Counted from the stretch's first letter, positions 33,001-42,160 are shown. The stretch is 42,486 nt of DNA from Fimbriimonadaceae bacterium (GCA_025934835.1 JAICWL010000022.1:1-42486); one strand, 5' to 3'. Numbers and translations: made by a program. The notes: generated by a model not told the origin, from the letters alone.

Positions 33001-34511
33001 GCCCCGCCCTCCGCGATCTCGCGGACGACCCGCTCTTCGCTCACCTGTCCACCTTCGAGCATGCCGACTGCCTTTCGGTCGCGAAGGACGAGAACCTTCG
33101 TGCTGGTGCGCACGACCTCAGGCAGCTCCGAAGACACGAAGATGACCGCTCCGCCGTCCTGGCGAAGCTCCTCGACAAGGGACATGATTTCGAATTTTGC
33201 CCCGACGTCGATGCCTCGCGTGGGCTCATCGAGCATGAGAAGCGCAGGCTCGACCGCGAGCCAGCGAGCTATCAGCGCCTTTTGTTGGTTTCCGCCGCTC
33301 AGCCTATCGATCGAGCCTTCCAGGTCTGGCGGATGGATGCGAAGCCTGGAGGCGAGGTCGCCTGCCAGCGCCGACTGAGAACGGAAGGACAGCTTTCGCA
33401 GCCACCCCCGCTTTGCCTGGAGCACGAGGATGATGTTTTCCCGCACGCTGAGATCGGGAAAGATGCCTTCCCTCTTGCGATCCTCGGCGCACAGCGCAAA
33501 GCCCTCGCGGATCGACTGCTTTGGGTCGAATCGGCGAATCGGTACGCCGCTGCGCTCGATCTTCCCCATGTCGGGCTTGTCCAGCCCGAACACCATGCGA
33601 AGCGTCTCCGTTCGGCCCGAGCCGAGCAATCCTGCAAGGCCAAGCACTTCTCCGGGGCGGATGTCGAACGAGACATCGGAAACTCCATGGCGCGTGCCTA
33701 TCTGCTGGGCCGAAACGACCGGCTCACCGGTCGCGGCCACGCCTGCCGCAGCCTCCTCCGTGCGATCGAGCTCGGAGGCGTCGCGCCCGATCATGTTCGT
33801 TACCAATTCAAGGCGCGAGAGCTCGTCGGCACGCCAGGCGCCGACCTTGTGGCCGTTGCGGAGCACGGTGATTCGATCGGACAACTCGTAGACCTGATCG
33901 AGGAAGTGCGTGACGAACACGATTCCGAGCCCTTGGTCCTTGAGGGATCGAACAACGCCGAAGAGCTGCGCGACCTCGTTAGCGTCGAGGCTCGAGGTGG
34001 GCTCGTCCAGCACGAGAACCTTCGCGGAAACATCGAGCGCGCGGGCGATGGCGACCATCTGCTGCAGCGCGATCGAGACCGAGCCGAGGGGCAATCGGAC
34101 GTCGAGCTTCAGTCCGAGGCGATCGAGCGCGATTTCGGCTCTGCGGCGCAAATCGCTCCATCGGATGCCGAGAGGTCCGCGAGCCTCACGACCCAGGCAC
34201 ACGTTCTCCGCGATGCTCAGATTCGGTGCGAGGTTCACCTCTTGGTACACGGTGCTGATACCGAGGTTGACCGCGTCCGAAGGTGAGTGGGGGTGGATGC
34301 GCTTTCCACCCAGCAGGATTTCGCCCGCGTCGGCGGCGTGCACGCCCGTCATCACCTTGATGAGCGTGCTTTTGCCTGCACCGTTTTCACCGAGCAGCGC
34401 GTGGACCTCGCCCGGCAAAAGGTCGAAGTCCACCGACTGAAGTGCGGCGACTCCAGGGAACGTTTTTACGATTCCTCGGAGCTCGAGCAACGGCTCGCTC
34501 AACGTGATCAC
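32997..34511 (-). CDS. CUT2 sugar ABC ATPase with two nucleotide-binding domains, YtfR-like
   Basis: A 504-residue cytoplasmic ATPase with two fused nucleotide-binding domains, as in RbsA/MglA/YtfR. Visible: Walker A GENGAGKST and Walker B VLVLDEPTSSLD in domain 1, with a weak signature (VSIALQQM); degenerate Walker A (GLLGSGRTE) but full signature LSGGNQQK and Walker B LLMLDEPTRGID in domain 2. The start is the GTG at 34509-34511, whose bases overlap the TGA of the GH51 gene. The frame is open further back into the GH51 gene, but that part lacks ABC sequence. Confidence 0.93.
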   Translation of the reverse strand: MITLSEPLLELRGIVKTFPGVAALQSVDFDLLPGEVHALLGENGAGKSTLIKVMTGVHAADAGEILLGGKRIHPHSPSDAVNLGISTVYQEVNLAPNLSIAENVCLGREARGPLGIRWSDLRRRAEIALDRLGLKLDVRLPLGSVSIALQQMVAIARALDVSAKVLVLDEPTSSLDANEVAQLFGVVRSLKDQGLGIVFVTHFLDQVYELSDRITVLRNGHKVGAWRADELSRLELVTNMIGRDASELDRTEEAAAGVAATGEPVVSAQQIGTRHGVSDVSFDIRPGEVLGLAGLLGSGRTETLRMVFGLDKPDMGKIERSGVPIRRFDPKQSIREGFALCAEDRKREGIFPDLSVRENIILVLQAKRGWLRKLSFRSQSALAGDLASRLRIHPPDLEGSIDRLSGGNQQKALIARWLAVEPALLMLDEPTRGIDVGAKFEIMSLVEELRQDGGAVIFVSSELPEVVRTSTKVLVLRDRKAVGMLEGGQVSEERVVREIAEGGA

Positions 34512-36901
34512 TGTCGACGGGATCTCGACTGGTAGTCCTGCGCCGGCAGAAGCCGCAAGATCGTCAGAGAATTCGGTCCCAGCGTCCACTTGAAGTGGGT
34601 TCCGACCGTCGGGATGCTGTGGCGCACGGGCACGACCCGGTTCGGGTTGTCGAGCGAATTCTCATCGGTCGGTGAACCTGATGTCAGCACGACGGCTTCT
34701 CCGCCCGCAATCCATTGGGTGCCGTCCAGGTCGATAGCGACCTCTTCCGGCGCACTGGAAGCGTTGACCGCCTTGAGAATGATCGCGCCGCCCTTGTCCT
34801 TGCCGGCTATTGCATGCGTCAATTTCAGCCGCTCGGGGGAGCGTTCGAGCGAGAGCTTGCCATCGATATAGCACTTGATCGACTCGGGCGAGTAGTCGAT
34901 GCGGAGGTCGTACCAACGACCGGTTTCGATCGTGCCTTCGATCTGGTTGCCCAGCACGCTTCGCCCGCCCTGCTGGGACCGCTCGATCGCCGATTGCTGG
35001 TTTCCCCATCCGCCGACGTTCCACCAAAGGAACGTGCCATCGTTCTTGCGGCCCACGGCCACGAGAAAGCCCTCGCGACCGCCGAGTTTCTTGGCCTTCA
35101 AGGTGAACGTGTAATGGTCCCAACCCGCGCCGGTTGCGGAAGCCATCACGCCTTCGTCGGGCCCGAGCTGCGCCAGCGCGCCTTCCTGGACCTGCCACTT
35201 GCCGCCTTCTCGGGATAGTTCGTGGCCATCGCGGGAGGAGAATAACGTCTTACCGTCGCGCTGGACCTCAAGGTCCTTGAACTCGGCTTGGGTTCCCCAG
35301 GTTCCGACCGCGATGCCGCCGGGCTCGAACGGCTGCGAAGATTCGGCGACGCCTTCGAGATCGGAGGCAACGACCTCGCTCGGTCGATAGTTCGAGAATA
35401 GCTTCTGAACATAGTAGGACGGCGTTGGCGCGACGCGCGTGGAATCGAAATAGATCAGGTCCGGGCTCCAAGACTTGCCGCTGACGTTGGCGAGGAGCGG
35501 TGCATAGGAGGCCATGCGCACCACGTCCGAGTTGCGCTCCATGCCCATCATGAATGCCGACTCGGCCAGCGCGGCTTTCAGATTGCCCTTGCCCGATCCC
35601 TCGGTGACGGCGTATTCGCCCACGTAGATCTTAGGACCCTTTCGGTCGTATTTGTCGTACCGATCGGCGTTCTTCAAGAAGAATTCCGGGTTCGAGTACC
35701 AATGCTCGTCGATCATATCGACCGGCGAACGGTGAGGAATGCCTCCCCATACGTCGGCGACGATGTTGATTTCCGGGTGAGCCTGCTTGATCGCCTTGTA
35801 GAAGAGAGCGTAGCGGGCCTCGTAAGCCGGGCCGCCGTTTTCGTTGCCTACCTCGATGTACTTCAGTCCAAACGGGGCCGGGTGGCCGTTCGCCGCCCGG
35901 ACGCTGCCCCACTTCGACGAGGCGGGTCCGTTCGCGTATTCGATGGCGTCGAGCGCATCTTGAACATAGTCGCCCATTTTGTCGAGGGGGACGGCGCCGT
36001 GGTGAGACATCCCGCAATTGATGACGAAGAGCGGCGTCGCGCCCAAATCGTCGCACATCTGGAGATACTCATGGAAGCCGAGCCCATTATCGGACATGTA
36101 GCCCCACAAGTCTTGTACCGGTCGGCGCTGATCGAGCGGTCCGATCGTGTTCTTCCAGCGGTAGGAAGTGGCCATCGTGTCGCCTTCCACCCAGCATCCG
36201 CCGGGGAAGCGCACGAACGAAGGATGCATAGCATCGAGAACATTCGCAAGGTCCGGCCTGAGCCCGTTCGGGTGGCCCTTCCAGGTGTCGGCTGGCATCA
36301 ACGAGACGCCGCGCAGCTTGTACTCCCCCGGCTTGTCGAAGCGCAGGACGAGCGCGGCCTTGGAGTCGTCGGCGTCGGCTGTAAGCACACTCGACGCCTT
36401 GAACGATGAAAACGCGCCGGCGGCGAAGCGCTCGGCCCGTGAGGGGGACTCCGCGGAGAGGTCGATGCGCGCCGAAGCGAGCTGCTCCCCCTCGGACGAC
36501 TTCAGGCTCGCCTGGCACTGCGCTCCGTTCGGTCCGCCACCGTCGATCCGCAGTACGAAGCGCTGGTTCTTCTTTGCGCCAATACCCCAGTAGCCGGGGT
36601 TCGAAAGCTCGACCGTTTCGCCAGGTTTGACGTTCAGCGTAAGCGTGCCATCGGCGCCAAGCGCGCATGCCTCCGGCGACGAGCACATCCAGGGATCGAT
36701 GGTGCGCCCGTCGCGGAAGCCGGGATTTTGAAGTAGCTCGGCGTACAGGCCGCCGTCCCCAGCATGGTTGATCTCCTCGAAGAACATGCCATACAGGGTC
36801 GAGGGCACTTGCACCGTCGGCCTGTCGCAGTGGACGGTCCAATGCAACGTTTCGGGCCGATTGGACAGAAGAGCAGCAGCCAGGAGAGCGCCGAGCACCA
36901 T
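34508..36901 (-). CDS. Secreted GH51 alpha-L-arabinofuranosidase with CBM-like domains
   Basis: A 797-residue exported enzyme. Visible: short hydrophobic N-terminus (1-13); YGMFFEEINHAGDGGLYAEL (37-56), the opening of the extracellular GH51 group; a beta-sandwich like CBM4 (about 70-200); catalytic barrel with RFPGGCWVEG (231-240), acid/base E354 in EVGNENGG and nucleophile E429 in IYVGEYAV. A concanavalin-like (CBM66/LamG-like) domain (about 530-690) is inserted before the final beta-sandwich, which ends in GPNSLTILRL. An in-frame stop of the binding-protein gene lies 9 bases upstream and fixes the start. It sits between binding protein and ATPase, a direct coupling to import. Confidence 0.94.
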   Translation of the reverse strand: MVLGALLAAALLSNRPETLHWTVHCDRPTVQVPSTLYGMFFEEINHAGDGGLYAELLQNPGFRDGRTIDPWMCSSPEACALGADGTLTLNVKPGETVELSNPGYWGIGAKKNQRFVLRIDGGGPNGAQCQASLKSSEGEQLASARIDLSAESPSRAERFAAGAFSSFKASSVLTADADDSKAALVLRFDKPGEYKLRGVSLMPADTWKGHPNGLRPDLANVLDAMHPSFVRFPGGCWVEGDTMATSYRWKNTIGPLDQRRPVQDLWGYMSDNGLGFHEYLQMCDDLGATPLFVINCGMSHHGAVPLDKMGDYVQDALDAIEYANGPASSKWGSVRAANGHPAPFGLKYIEVGNENGGPAYEARYALFYKAIKQAHPEINIVADVWGGIPHRSPVDMIDEHWYSNPEFFLKNADRYDKYDRKGPKIYVGEYAVTEGSGKGNLKAALAESAFMMGMERNSDVVRMASYAPLLANVSGKSWSPDLIYFDSTRVAPTPSYYVQKLFSNYRPSEVVASDLEGVAESSQPFEPGGIAVGTWGTQAEFKDLEVQRDGKTLFSSRDGHELSREGGKWQVQEGALAQLGPDEGVMASATGAGWDHYTFTLKAKKLGGREGFLVAVGRKNDGTFLWWNVGGWGNQQSAIERSQQGGRSVLGNQIEGTIETGRWYDLRIDYSPESIKCYIDGKLSLERSPERLKLTHAIAGKDKGGAIILKAVNASSAPEEVAIDLDGTQWIAGGEAVVLTSGSPTDENSLDNPNRVVPVRHSIPTVGTHFKWTLGPNSLTILRLLPAQDYQSRSRRQ

Positions 36902-36910
36902 TTGCCTACC

Positions 36911-37930
36911 TCAATACTTGCGGTCCGGGAGAGCCTTCGCCGCGGTCGTCTGGTCGAATTCGCCGTCCTTCATGACAGTTCGCTTCGGAACGGTTTCGTG
37001 GTTCAGGACCTTCTTAGCCGTGTCCATGATCACCGGCCCGAGGAGCGGGTTGCACTCGACGACAAAATTCTCCTTGCCGTCTACGAGGGCCTGAAGGGCA
37101 TCGTGCACTCCGTCAATCGACACGATGACGATGTCTTTGCCGGGCTTCTTGCCAGCCTCTTCGATGGCCTGAATTGCACCGAGCGCCATGTCGTCGTTGT
37201 GGCAGAACAGGGCGTTGATGGACTTGCCGACATCGCTCTTGAGCAGCGCCTCGGCGACTTCCTTGCCTTTGGCGCGGGTGAAATCTCCAGTCTGGGAGAA
37301 CACGACTTTCATGCCGGGATAAGCCTTGATCGCTTCTTCAAACCCTTTCGAGCGGTCGTTGGCCGGCGCGCTTCCGGGCGTGCCGGTAATTTCGGCGATG
37401 GTCGCCTTGCCGTTCATGTCTTTGGCGAGCCACTCGCCCACCCGCTTGCCTTCTTCGACAAAGTCCGATCCGATGAACGTTACGTACAAGTCGTCGGGTA
37501 CATCGGGCCTGCGATCGGAGACGATGACCGGGATGTTGGCCTTCTTGGCCTCTTCGAGCACCGGCTTCCAGCCTGTCTCGACGACCGGCGAGAACGCGAT
37601 CACATCCACGCCCTGAGTGATGAAGTTCCGGATTGCCTTGATCTGGTTCTCCTGCTTCTGCTGGGCGTCGTCGAACTTGAGGTCGATGCCGGCCTGCTCC
37701 GCGGCGGACTTGATGGATTCGGTGTTGGCGGTTCGCCAACCGCTCTCCGAGCCGATTTGAGAGAAGCCCATCACGATTTTCTTGCCGGAATTCGTCGCTC
37801 CTCCGGAGCTCGTCGTGGTGGAATTCGTCGCCGAGGTGTCGCCCGAATTCGAGCAGCCGACCATGCCGATGCTCAGCGCAGCGATGATTCCAAGGGCCGC
37901 CGCATGTCGAAATTTCAATCTAATAGCCAT
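36911..37930 (-). CDS. Galactofuranose-type (YtfQ-like) sugar-binding lipoprotein
   Basis: A 339-residue binding protein from the ATG at 37928-37930, supported by GGAAG 6 bases upstream; the longer frame adds non-signal sequence. Lipobox MVGC puts the lipidated Cys at 26, followed by a Ser/Thr linker. The mature part is strikingly like YtfQ: MGFSQIGSESGWR, DAQQKQENQIKAIRNFITQGVD, FSPVVETGWKPVLEEAKKANIPV, SQTGDFTRAKGKEVAE and CHNDDMALGAIQAIEEAG. YtfQ binds D-galactofuranose; L-arabinofuranose has the same ring arrangement apart from the missing CH2OH. With araA upstream and GH51 downstream, L-arabinofuranose is the likely ligand. Confidence 0.92.
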   Translation of the reverse strand: MAIRLKFRHAAALGIIAALSIGMVGCSNSGDTSATNSTTTSSGGATNSGKKIVMGFSQIGSESGWRTANTESIKSAAEQAGIDLKFDDAQQKQENQIKAIRNFITQGVDVIAFSPVVETGWKPVLEEAKKANIPVIVSDRRPDVPDDLYVTFIGSDFVEEGKRVGEWLAKDMNGKATIAEITGTPGSAPANDRSKGFEEAIKAYPGMKVVFSQTGDFTRAKGKEVAEALLKSDVGKSINALFCHNDDMALGAIQAIEEAGKKPGKDIVIVSIDGVHDALQALVDGKENFVVECNPLLGPVIMDTAKKVLNHETVPKRTVMKDGEFDQTTAAKALPDRKY

Positions 37931-38086
37931 ACCGCACTTCCGTCGTCGGGGCCGGAGCCCCCGTTGAATTATGTTGTACACGGCGAAACGCGCGTGTTGC
38001 CGCGCCTGCCGGGCACCAAACTCCAAGTCATCCGAACCCGAATCGTTTCCCTCGTTCAAGTTCTTTCCGGCCAGAGGTACACAGAT

Positions 38087-39577
38087 TCAGCCTCGGCCGT
38101 ACGTCGAATCGTTCCAGCGCATCTCGTTTCGAAACTCGCGAAGATCGGTTTCGGCGTCGATGACGAGCGCCTCGATCCCTGCGATCTCGGCAAAATCGAG
38201 CAAGTGCTCGGTCGTCACCGCAGCGCTGTAGCCAGTGTGATGGGCTCCCCCTGCGTAAATCCACGCGGCCACGCCATCCTTGAAATTCGGGAGGACCTCC
38301 CAAAGCGCCCGAGCGACCGGCAGCTTGGGCATGGGCGGCACTTCGACGGCCTTCACTTCGCTGACGATCAGCCGGAACCGATGGCCGAGATCGACGAGCG
38401 AGGCATTCAGTGCTTTGCCGGGCTTCGCATCGAACACCAGCCGAACAGGGTCTTCTTTGCCGCCGATGCCCAACGGATGCACTTCGAGTGAAGGCTTCCC
38501 TTTGGCGATGGTGGGGCAAACTTCGAGCATGTGCGCGCCGAGCACCTGCGGACCAGCCGGGTCGAGGTTGTAGGTGTAATCCTCCATGAACGAAGTGCCG
38601 CCAGGCAATCCATCGCCGACGACTTTCATGAACCGCACGAGCGCGGCGGTCTTCCAATCTCCTTCGGCGCCGAACCCGTAGCCGTCGGCCATCAGGCGCT
38701 GCACGGCGAGACCAGGAAGTTGCCGGAGGCCGTGGAGGTCTTCGAAAGTGGTTGTAAATCCCTTGAATCCGCCTTCGTCCAGAAAGTCGCGGAGCCCTAG
38801 CTCGATTCGGGCTCCTTCGCGCAGCGAATCGTGCCGGCGGCCGCCTTTCTTCAGGTCCGCCTGAACGGCATACTCGCGCTCGTAGACGGAGCAAAGATCA
38901 TCAATCTGCGGCTCGCAAACTCGGGACACAGCCGCAGCGAGGTCTCCGACGCCATAGCCGTTTACGGAGAATCCGAACGTAGCCTCTGCGGAAACTTTGT
39001 CCCCTTCCGTCACCGAAACTTCGCGCATGTTGTCGCCGAACCGGCAAATCTTTGCGCCTTGCAGGTCGGACCAGGCCCTGGCGACTCGCGCCCAGGCGCC
39101 GAGCCGCTGCAGCACTTCGGGATCCTGCCAGTGCCCGACGACCACCTTTCGCCGCAGCCCGATGCGCGTGTGAAGGTGGCCCGCCTCACGGTCTCCATGA
39201 GCGGCCTGGTTCAGGTTCATGAAGTCCATGTCGATGGACGCCCAAGGGAGATCGCGGTTGAACTGCGTGTGGAGGTGGCAGACCGGCTTGGCGAGCCGGG
39301 TGAGACCGCCGATCCACATTTTGGCGGGTGAGAACGTGTGCATCCACACGATGAGGCCGGCGCACGCTGGGGAGGAATTTGCCTCGATGCAGAGATTGCG
39401 GATGGCGTCCGGGTCGGTCAGCAAAGGCTTGTAGACCACGCGCACCGGCAGCTCGTCGGCGTCGTTCAGCGATCTGGCGATTTTGGTGGAGTGGTCCGCC
39501 ACGGTGCGCAGCGTCTCATCGCCGTAGAGGTGCTGGCTACCGGTTACGAACCAAATTTCCTTCGGGTCGAGTTTCAT
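38087..39577 (-). CDS. araA: L-arabinose isomerase
   Basis: A 496-residue enzyme that converts L-arabinose to L-ribulose (EC 5.3.1.4), cytoplasmic, Mn-dependent. The catalytic and metal residues are visible: E305 in [11 protein letters not shown]332 in [10 protein letters not shown]349 in GAHMLEV and H446/H447 in GGAHHTGY. Length and ends match the E. coli-type enzyme (500 residues). It has its own promoter overlapping the ROK gene stop, and a 156-bp gap separates it from the binding-protein gene. araB and araD are not adjacent. Confidence 0.97.
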   Translation of the reverse strand: MKLDPKEIWFVTGSQHLYGDETLRTVADHSTKIARSLNDADELPVRVVYKPLLTDPDAIRNLCIEANSSPACAGLIVWMHTFSPAKMWIGGLTRLAKPVCHLHTQFNRDLPWASIDMDFMNLNQAAHGDREAGHLHTRIGLRRKVVVGHWQDPEVLQRLGAWARVARAWSDLQGAKICRFGDNMREVSVTEGDKVSAEATFGFSVNGYGVGDLAAAVSRVCEPQIDDLCSVYEREYAVQADLKKGGRRHDSLREGARIELGLRDFLDEGGFKGFTTTFEDLHGLRQLPGLAVQRLMADGYGFGAEGDWKTAALVRFMKVVGDGLPGGTSFMEDYTYNLDPAGPQVLGAHMLEVCPTIAKGKPSLEVHPLGIGGKEDPVRLVFDAKPGKALNASLVDLGHRFRLIVSEVKAVEVPPMPKLPVARALWEVLPNFKDGVAAWIYAGGAHHTGYSAAVTTEHLLDFAEIAGIEALVIDAETDLREFRNEMRWNDSTYGRG

Positions 39578-39651
39578 GCTTCGCTCGATGCTCGTAAACA
39601 GGATAACCCGAGAAGCCGCCGGATTGCCCCGATGTTTCTTAGGAGTCTGAA

Positions 39652-39679
39652 ATAATACCTGCTCTTTAGCTCATGTCAG
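39652..39679 (-). promoter_or_regulatory. araA promoter
   Basis: On the minus strand CTGACA (39674-39679) and TATTAT (39652-39657) are separated by 16 bases, each five of six matches to the sigma-70 consensus. The -35 box overlaps the last codons of the ROK gene. The 10-mer TTATTTCAGA (39646-39655) overlaps the -10 box and resembles TTATTTCAAA upstream of the pseudopilin gene, a candidate ROK operator. Confidence 0.55.
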
Positions 39680-40861
39680 GATCGGCCCAACCGATGCGAA
39701 AACCTTGTCGAGCAAGCCAAGCAGCACCCCGCCGAGTTTGTCGCCCCGGGCGCGAAGGATCTTGACATCGGCGAACGACGGGCTGAGTGCGCGCATAGCG
39801 GTTGCGGCGCGAAGACGAACGATTAGGTCCGGGCTAAGGTCCAATAGCTTGCCGTGGATAAAGATCGCCTCCGGGTTGAAGAGGTTGGCAATCGCCGCCA
39901 GAGCGATCGCAAGATAGTCGATCGTCCGCTCCATCTCGCGAAGGGTCTGCGGGTGGCCGGCGGCAGCGAGGCCGGCGGCCTCCGGGAAATCGAGAGGCTC
40001 TCCGCGTATGGCAGACACGGCAGAAAGAAACGCTCGATCCGTAGCGACGGTCTCCAGGCAGCCTCTGTTTCCGCAGCCGCAGATCACGCCGTTCGGCTCG
40101 ACCGTGACGTGGCCGACCTCGCCGGCGTATCCCTGACGGCCATGCATGTAGGAACCACCCGAGACCACGCCCATTCCCATTCCGTCGGTCACGTCCAGCA
40201 CGGCGAAATCGCGTACGTGTCTGGCTCCGCCGAAATGCTGCTCGTCGATGCAAAGCGCATGCTCCTCTTGGGTGCACGTGACGTCGAGGTCGAGCCTCTC
40301 GCGAAGGTCCTGGCCGATCGGGCGGCCATCCAGATAGTGCAGGTTCGGGGAGAGGGCGACGACCCCGGAGGATTCATCCAGCAAGCCGGGTACTCCGAGG
40401 CCGAATCCGAGGCATCGCTGAATGGGATCGGAGCCGAACCGCTCTGCCTCTCGGGCGAGCGAATCGAGCAGCCGGCCATAGTTGGACGGAGTCGGGAACG
40501 ACACGATCTTGGAGGCTTCGAGGCGTCCGTCGAGCCCGGCGGGGGCGATGAACACTCGGTCGACCTGGATCAGCGCCCCGACGACAAAACAGGAGGACGT
40601 GGCGAGGCGGAAAACTTTTCCCGGGCGGCCCTTCGAGCCGGGACGATCGAATGCGGGCTCGAGCCAGCCGCTATCGAGCAAGTCGGCGATTATGGCCGAA
40701 CTGGTCGGTGGCGCGACGCCGATCGCTCGGGTCAGCTCGGCACGCGTGCTCGGGCCGCGTCGCCTCAGCTCCTCCAGGAACCGGCGCATGTTGATCCGCT
40801 TGAGCGTCGCGGGCCGGGGCGGCCCATCGTGGAGCTTGGTTGTCCAATCCTGAGTTTCCAT
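39671..40861 (-). CDS. ROK-family transcriptional repressor
   Basis: A 396-residue regulator: N-terminal winged helix (about 20-85; STRAELTRAIGVAPPTSSAIIADLLDSGW), then a sugar-kinase-like ROK domain. Visible: GFGLGVPGL, TDGMGMGVVSGG, H251 in GEVGHVTVEPNG and the zinc motif CGCGNRGCLE (C261, C263, C268). The kinase-type catalytic Asp of NDAN is not present (the text is QEEHALCIDEQ), so it binds but should not phosphorylate sugar. Located upstream of araA and divergent from the second pseudopilin gene; it is the best candidate for an arabinose-responsive repressor of both. Confidence 0.92.
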   Translation of the reverse strand: METQDWTTKLHDGPPRPATLKRINMRRFLEELRRRGPSTRAELTRAIGVAPPTSSAIIADLLDSGWLEPAFDRPGSKGRPGKVFRLATSSCFVVGALIQVDRVFIAPAGLDGRLEASKIVSFPTPSNYGRLLDSLAREAERFGSDPIQRCLGFGLGVPGLLDESSGVVALSPNLHYLDGRPIGQDLRERLDLDVTCTQEEHALCIDEQHFGGARHVRDFAVLDVTDGMGMGVVSGGSYMHGRQGYAGEVGHVTVEPNGVICGCGNRGCLETVATDRAFLSAVSAIRGEPLDFPEAAGLAAAGHPQTLREMERTIDYLAIALAAIANLFNPEAIFIHGKLLDLSPDLIVRLRAATAMRALSPSFADVKILRARGDKLGGVLLGLLDKVFASVGPILT

Positions 40862-40923
40862 GGCGCTCGAGTTCAGTATCGCTCAGGTTTTCACGTTCGT
40901 TTTACGATTGGAGCCAGATTTAT

Positions 40924-40952
40924 TTCAAAGTGTTAAATTTCAATGATATAAT
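40924..40952 (+). promoter_or_regulatory. Promoter of pseudopilin copy 2, with repeat elements
   Basis: TTCAAA (40924-40929) and a perfect TATAAT (40947-40952) are 17 bases apart. Direct repeats ATTTCAA (40922-40928 and 40937-40943) lie on the -35 box and in the spacer, good positions for an operator. The region is very AT-rich compared with its surroundings. On the other strand, TTGAAA and TAAAAC could serve the ROK gene. Confidence 0.55.
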
Positions 40953-40997
40953 GTCGCTCGACGAACACCGTCCGATCTCACCAAAGGAGTCCTAGCA

Positions 40998-41861
40998 ATG
41001 ACGCCTGATAATTATCACGCTCCTTCTTCGCGACGCACGAGGCTCAGCGGCTTTACGCTGATCGAGTTGCTCGTCGTCATCGCCATCATCGCAATCCTTG
41101 CCGCTATACTGTTCCCGGTATTTGCCCAGGCGAAAGCCGCGGCCAAGCGCGCAGGGACCCTATCCAACCTTAAGCAAAACGTTCTCGCTGCGATCATGTA
41201 CGCAGGCGACAACGACGACATGGCTTTCCTGCCCTGGCAAGACGGCAACTGGTGGCACCAGTGCTGTCTGAACGACCCCAACGGCGGAGCCTACGCTGTT
41301 CAGAAGCTGTATCCGTACACCAAGAACATCGATATTCCGTGGGACCTGATGTCCGGCATCCCCAACTTCGCGGGCGGCCGACCGATGGGACCGGGATATT
41401 GGGGCGACTGGACGGTCAGCGGCACGCTCGGCTGGGCTAACAACGGCCTGATCGGGAACGGCGACCCGCGGAACTTCTCGGCGATCGAGAACCCGTCCGA
41501 GCTCATGATGATCCACTCGTGCAAGGACGATCCGGTAGGTTGCTTTGCCACCGACTCGACGCAGGCCTCCTGCTACAACCCGAACGACAAGCGCGGCGAC
41601 CCTGCGCAGAACTCTGCGGGAATGGCAGCGCGGTACTGGCACAACAACGCGCTCCCGAGCGGCCACGTCGACGGTCACGTCGCCACCGCGAAGGGCATGA
41701 TCTACACCGCTCCGAACAACGACTGCGACGCACAGACCTTCCAGTGGTGGGCCGGCAAGAGCAGCAAGGGAGACTACACCCCGAACAACGATTGGTCCGC
41801 GTTCTATCTTCAAGATCGCGTCCTCAAGTTCTGGGGCACCTGGTGGGATCCGTCCAGATAA
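40998..41861 (+). CDS. Prepilin-type N-terminal domain protein (pseudopilin), copy 2
   Basis: A 287-residue pilin-like protein. The leader of 18 residues ends in Gly before [26 protein letters not shown], a canonical class III site (G18/F19). The globular part shares layout with copy 1: [22 protein letters not shown], internal NPSELMMI, and a C-terminal [10 protein letters not shown] motif near residue 223. AAAGGAG lies 9 bases before the ATG. It has a strong promoter and is divergent from the ROK repressor, so it may be sugar-controlled. A role in display or capture at the surface is inference. Confidence 0.92.
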   Translation: MTPDNYHAPSSRRTRLSGFTLIELLVVIAIIAILAAILFPVFAQAKAAAKRAGTLSNLKQNVLAAIMYAGDNDDMAFLPWQDGNWWHQCCLNDPNGGAYAVQKLYPYTKNIDIPWDLMSGIPNFAGGRPMGPGYWGDWTVSGTLGWANNGLIGNGDPRNFSAIENPSELMMIHSCKDDPVGCFATDSTQASCYNPNDKRGDPAQNSAGMAARYWHNNALPSGHVDGHVATAKGMIYTAPNNDCDAQTFQWWAGKSSKGDYTPNNDWSAFYLQDRVLKFWGTWWDPSR

Positions 41862-41871
41862 CTTAGTCTAA

Positions 41872-42087
41872 ATGGATAAAAAACTTAGTCCTGGGATGGT
41901 AGCTCTGGTATTGGGCGCGGTAGCCGTGGTGATTATCATCGTGGCCATCGCCGTGCTCAAGCCACAGATTGGCGCTGGGCCGGTCATCAAGCCGAGACCC
42001 TTCTCTCCGCCTGGAGGAATTCCGAAGGGGTTCAAGGGGACGCTTCCGAATGGGGCTCCCACCCAGCCGCCCCCAAACGGAGGCTAA
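41872..42087 (+). CDS. Small single-span membrane protein next to pseudopilin 2
   Basis: A 71-residue protein: short basic N-terminus (MDKKLSPG), one membrane helix (about 9-29), then a Pro/Gly-rich tail (KPRPFSPPGGIP, PNGAPTQPPPNGG). No family recognised. It starts 10 bases after the pseudopilin stop, so it should be co-transcribed; a terminator follows right after. The position mirrors the small lipoprotein that follows pseudopilin copy 1, although the two sequences do not resemble each other beyond an N-terminal hydrophobic segment. Confidence 0.7.
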   Translation: MDKKLSPGMVALVLGAVAVVIIIVAIAVLKPQIGAGPVIKPRPFSPPGGIPKGFKGTLPNGAPTQPPPNGG

Positions 42088-42094
42088 GGACCAA

Positions 42095-42133
42095 AAAAAG
42101 ATCGGGCCGTACTGCGAGACGGCCCGACTTTTT
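42095..42133. terminator. Bidirectional Rho-independent terminator
   Basis: TCGGGCCGT (42102-42110) and ACGGCCCGA (42119-42127) form a perfect 9-bp stem with an 8-base loop, flanked by seven A residues on the left and five T residues on the right. It can stop transcription from the pseudopilin operon (plus) and from the GH127 gene (minus). Confidence 0.85.
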
Positions 42134-42160
42134 GTTGCTTCACGCGCTGCCCGCCGAGGG

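Noticed and set aside
37931-38059. Longer N-terminus for the YtfQ-like protein
   Set aside because: It would bury the signal peptide; the ATG at 37930 has a Shine-Dalgarno and leads straight into a lipoprotein signal.
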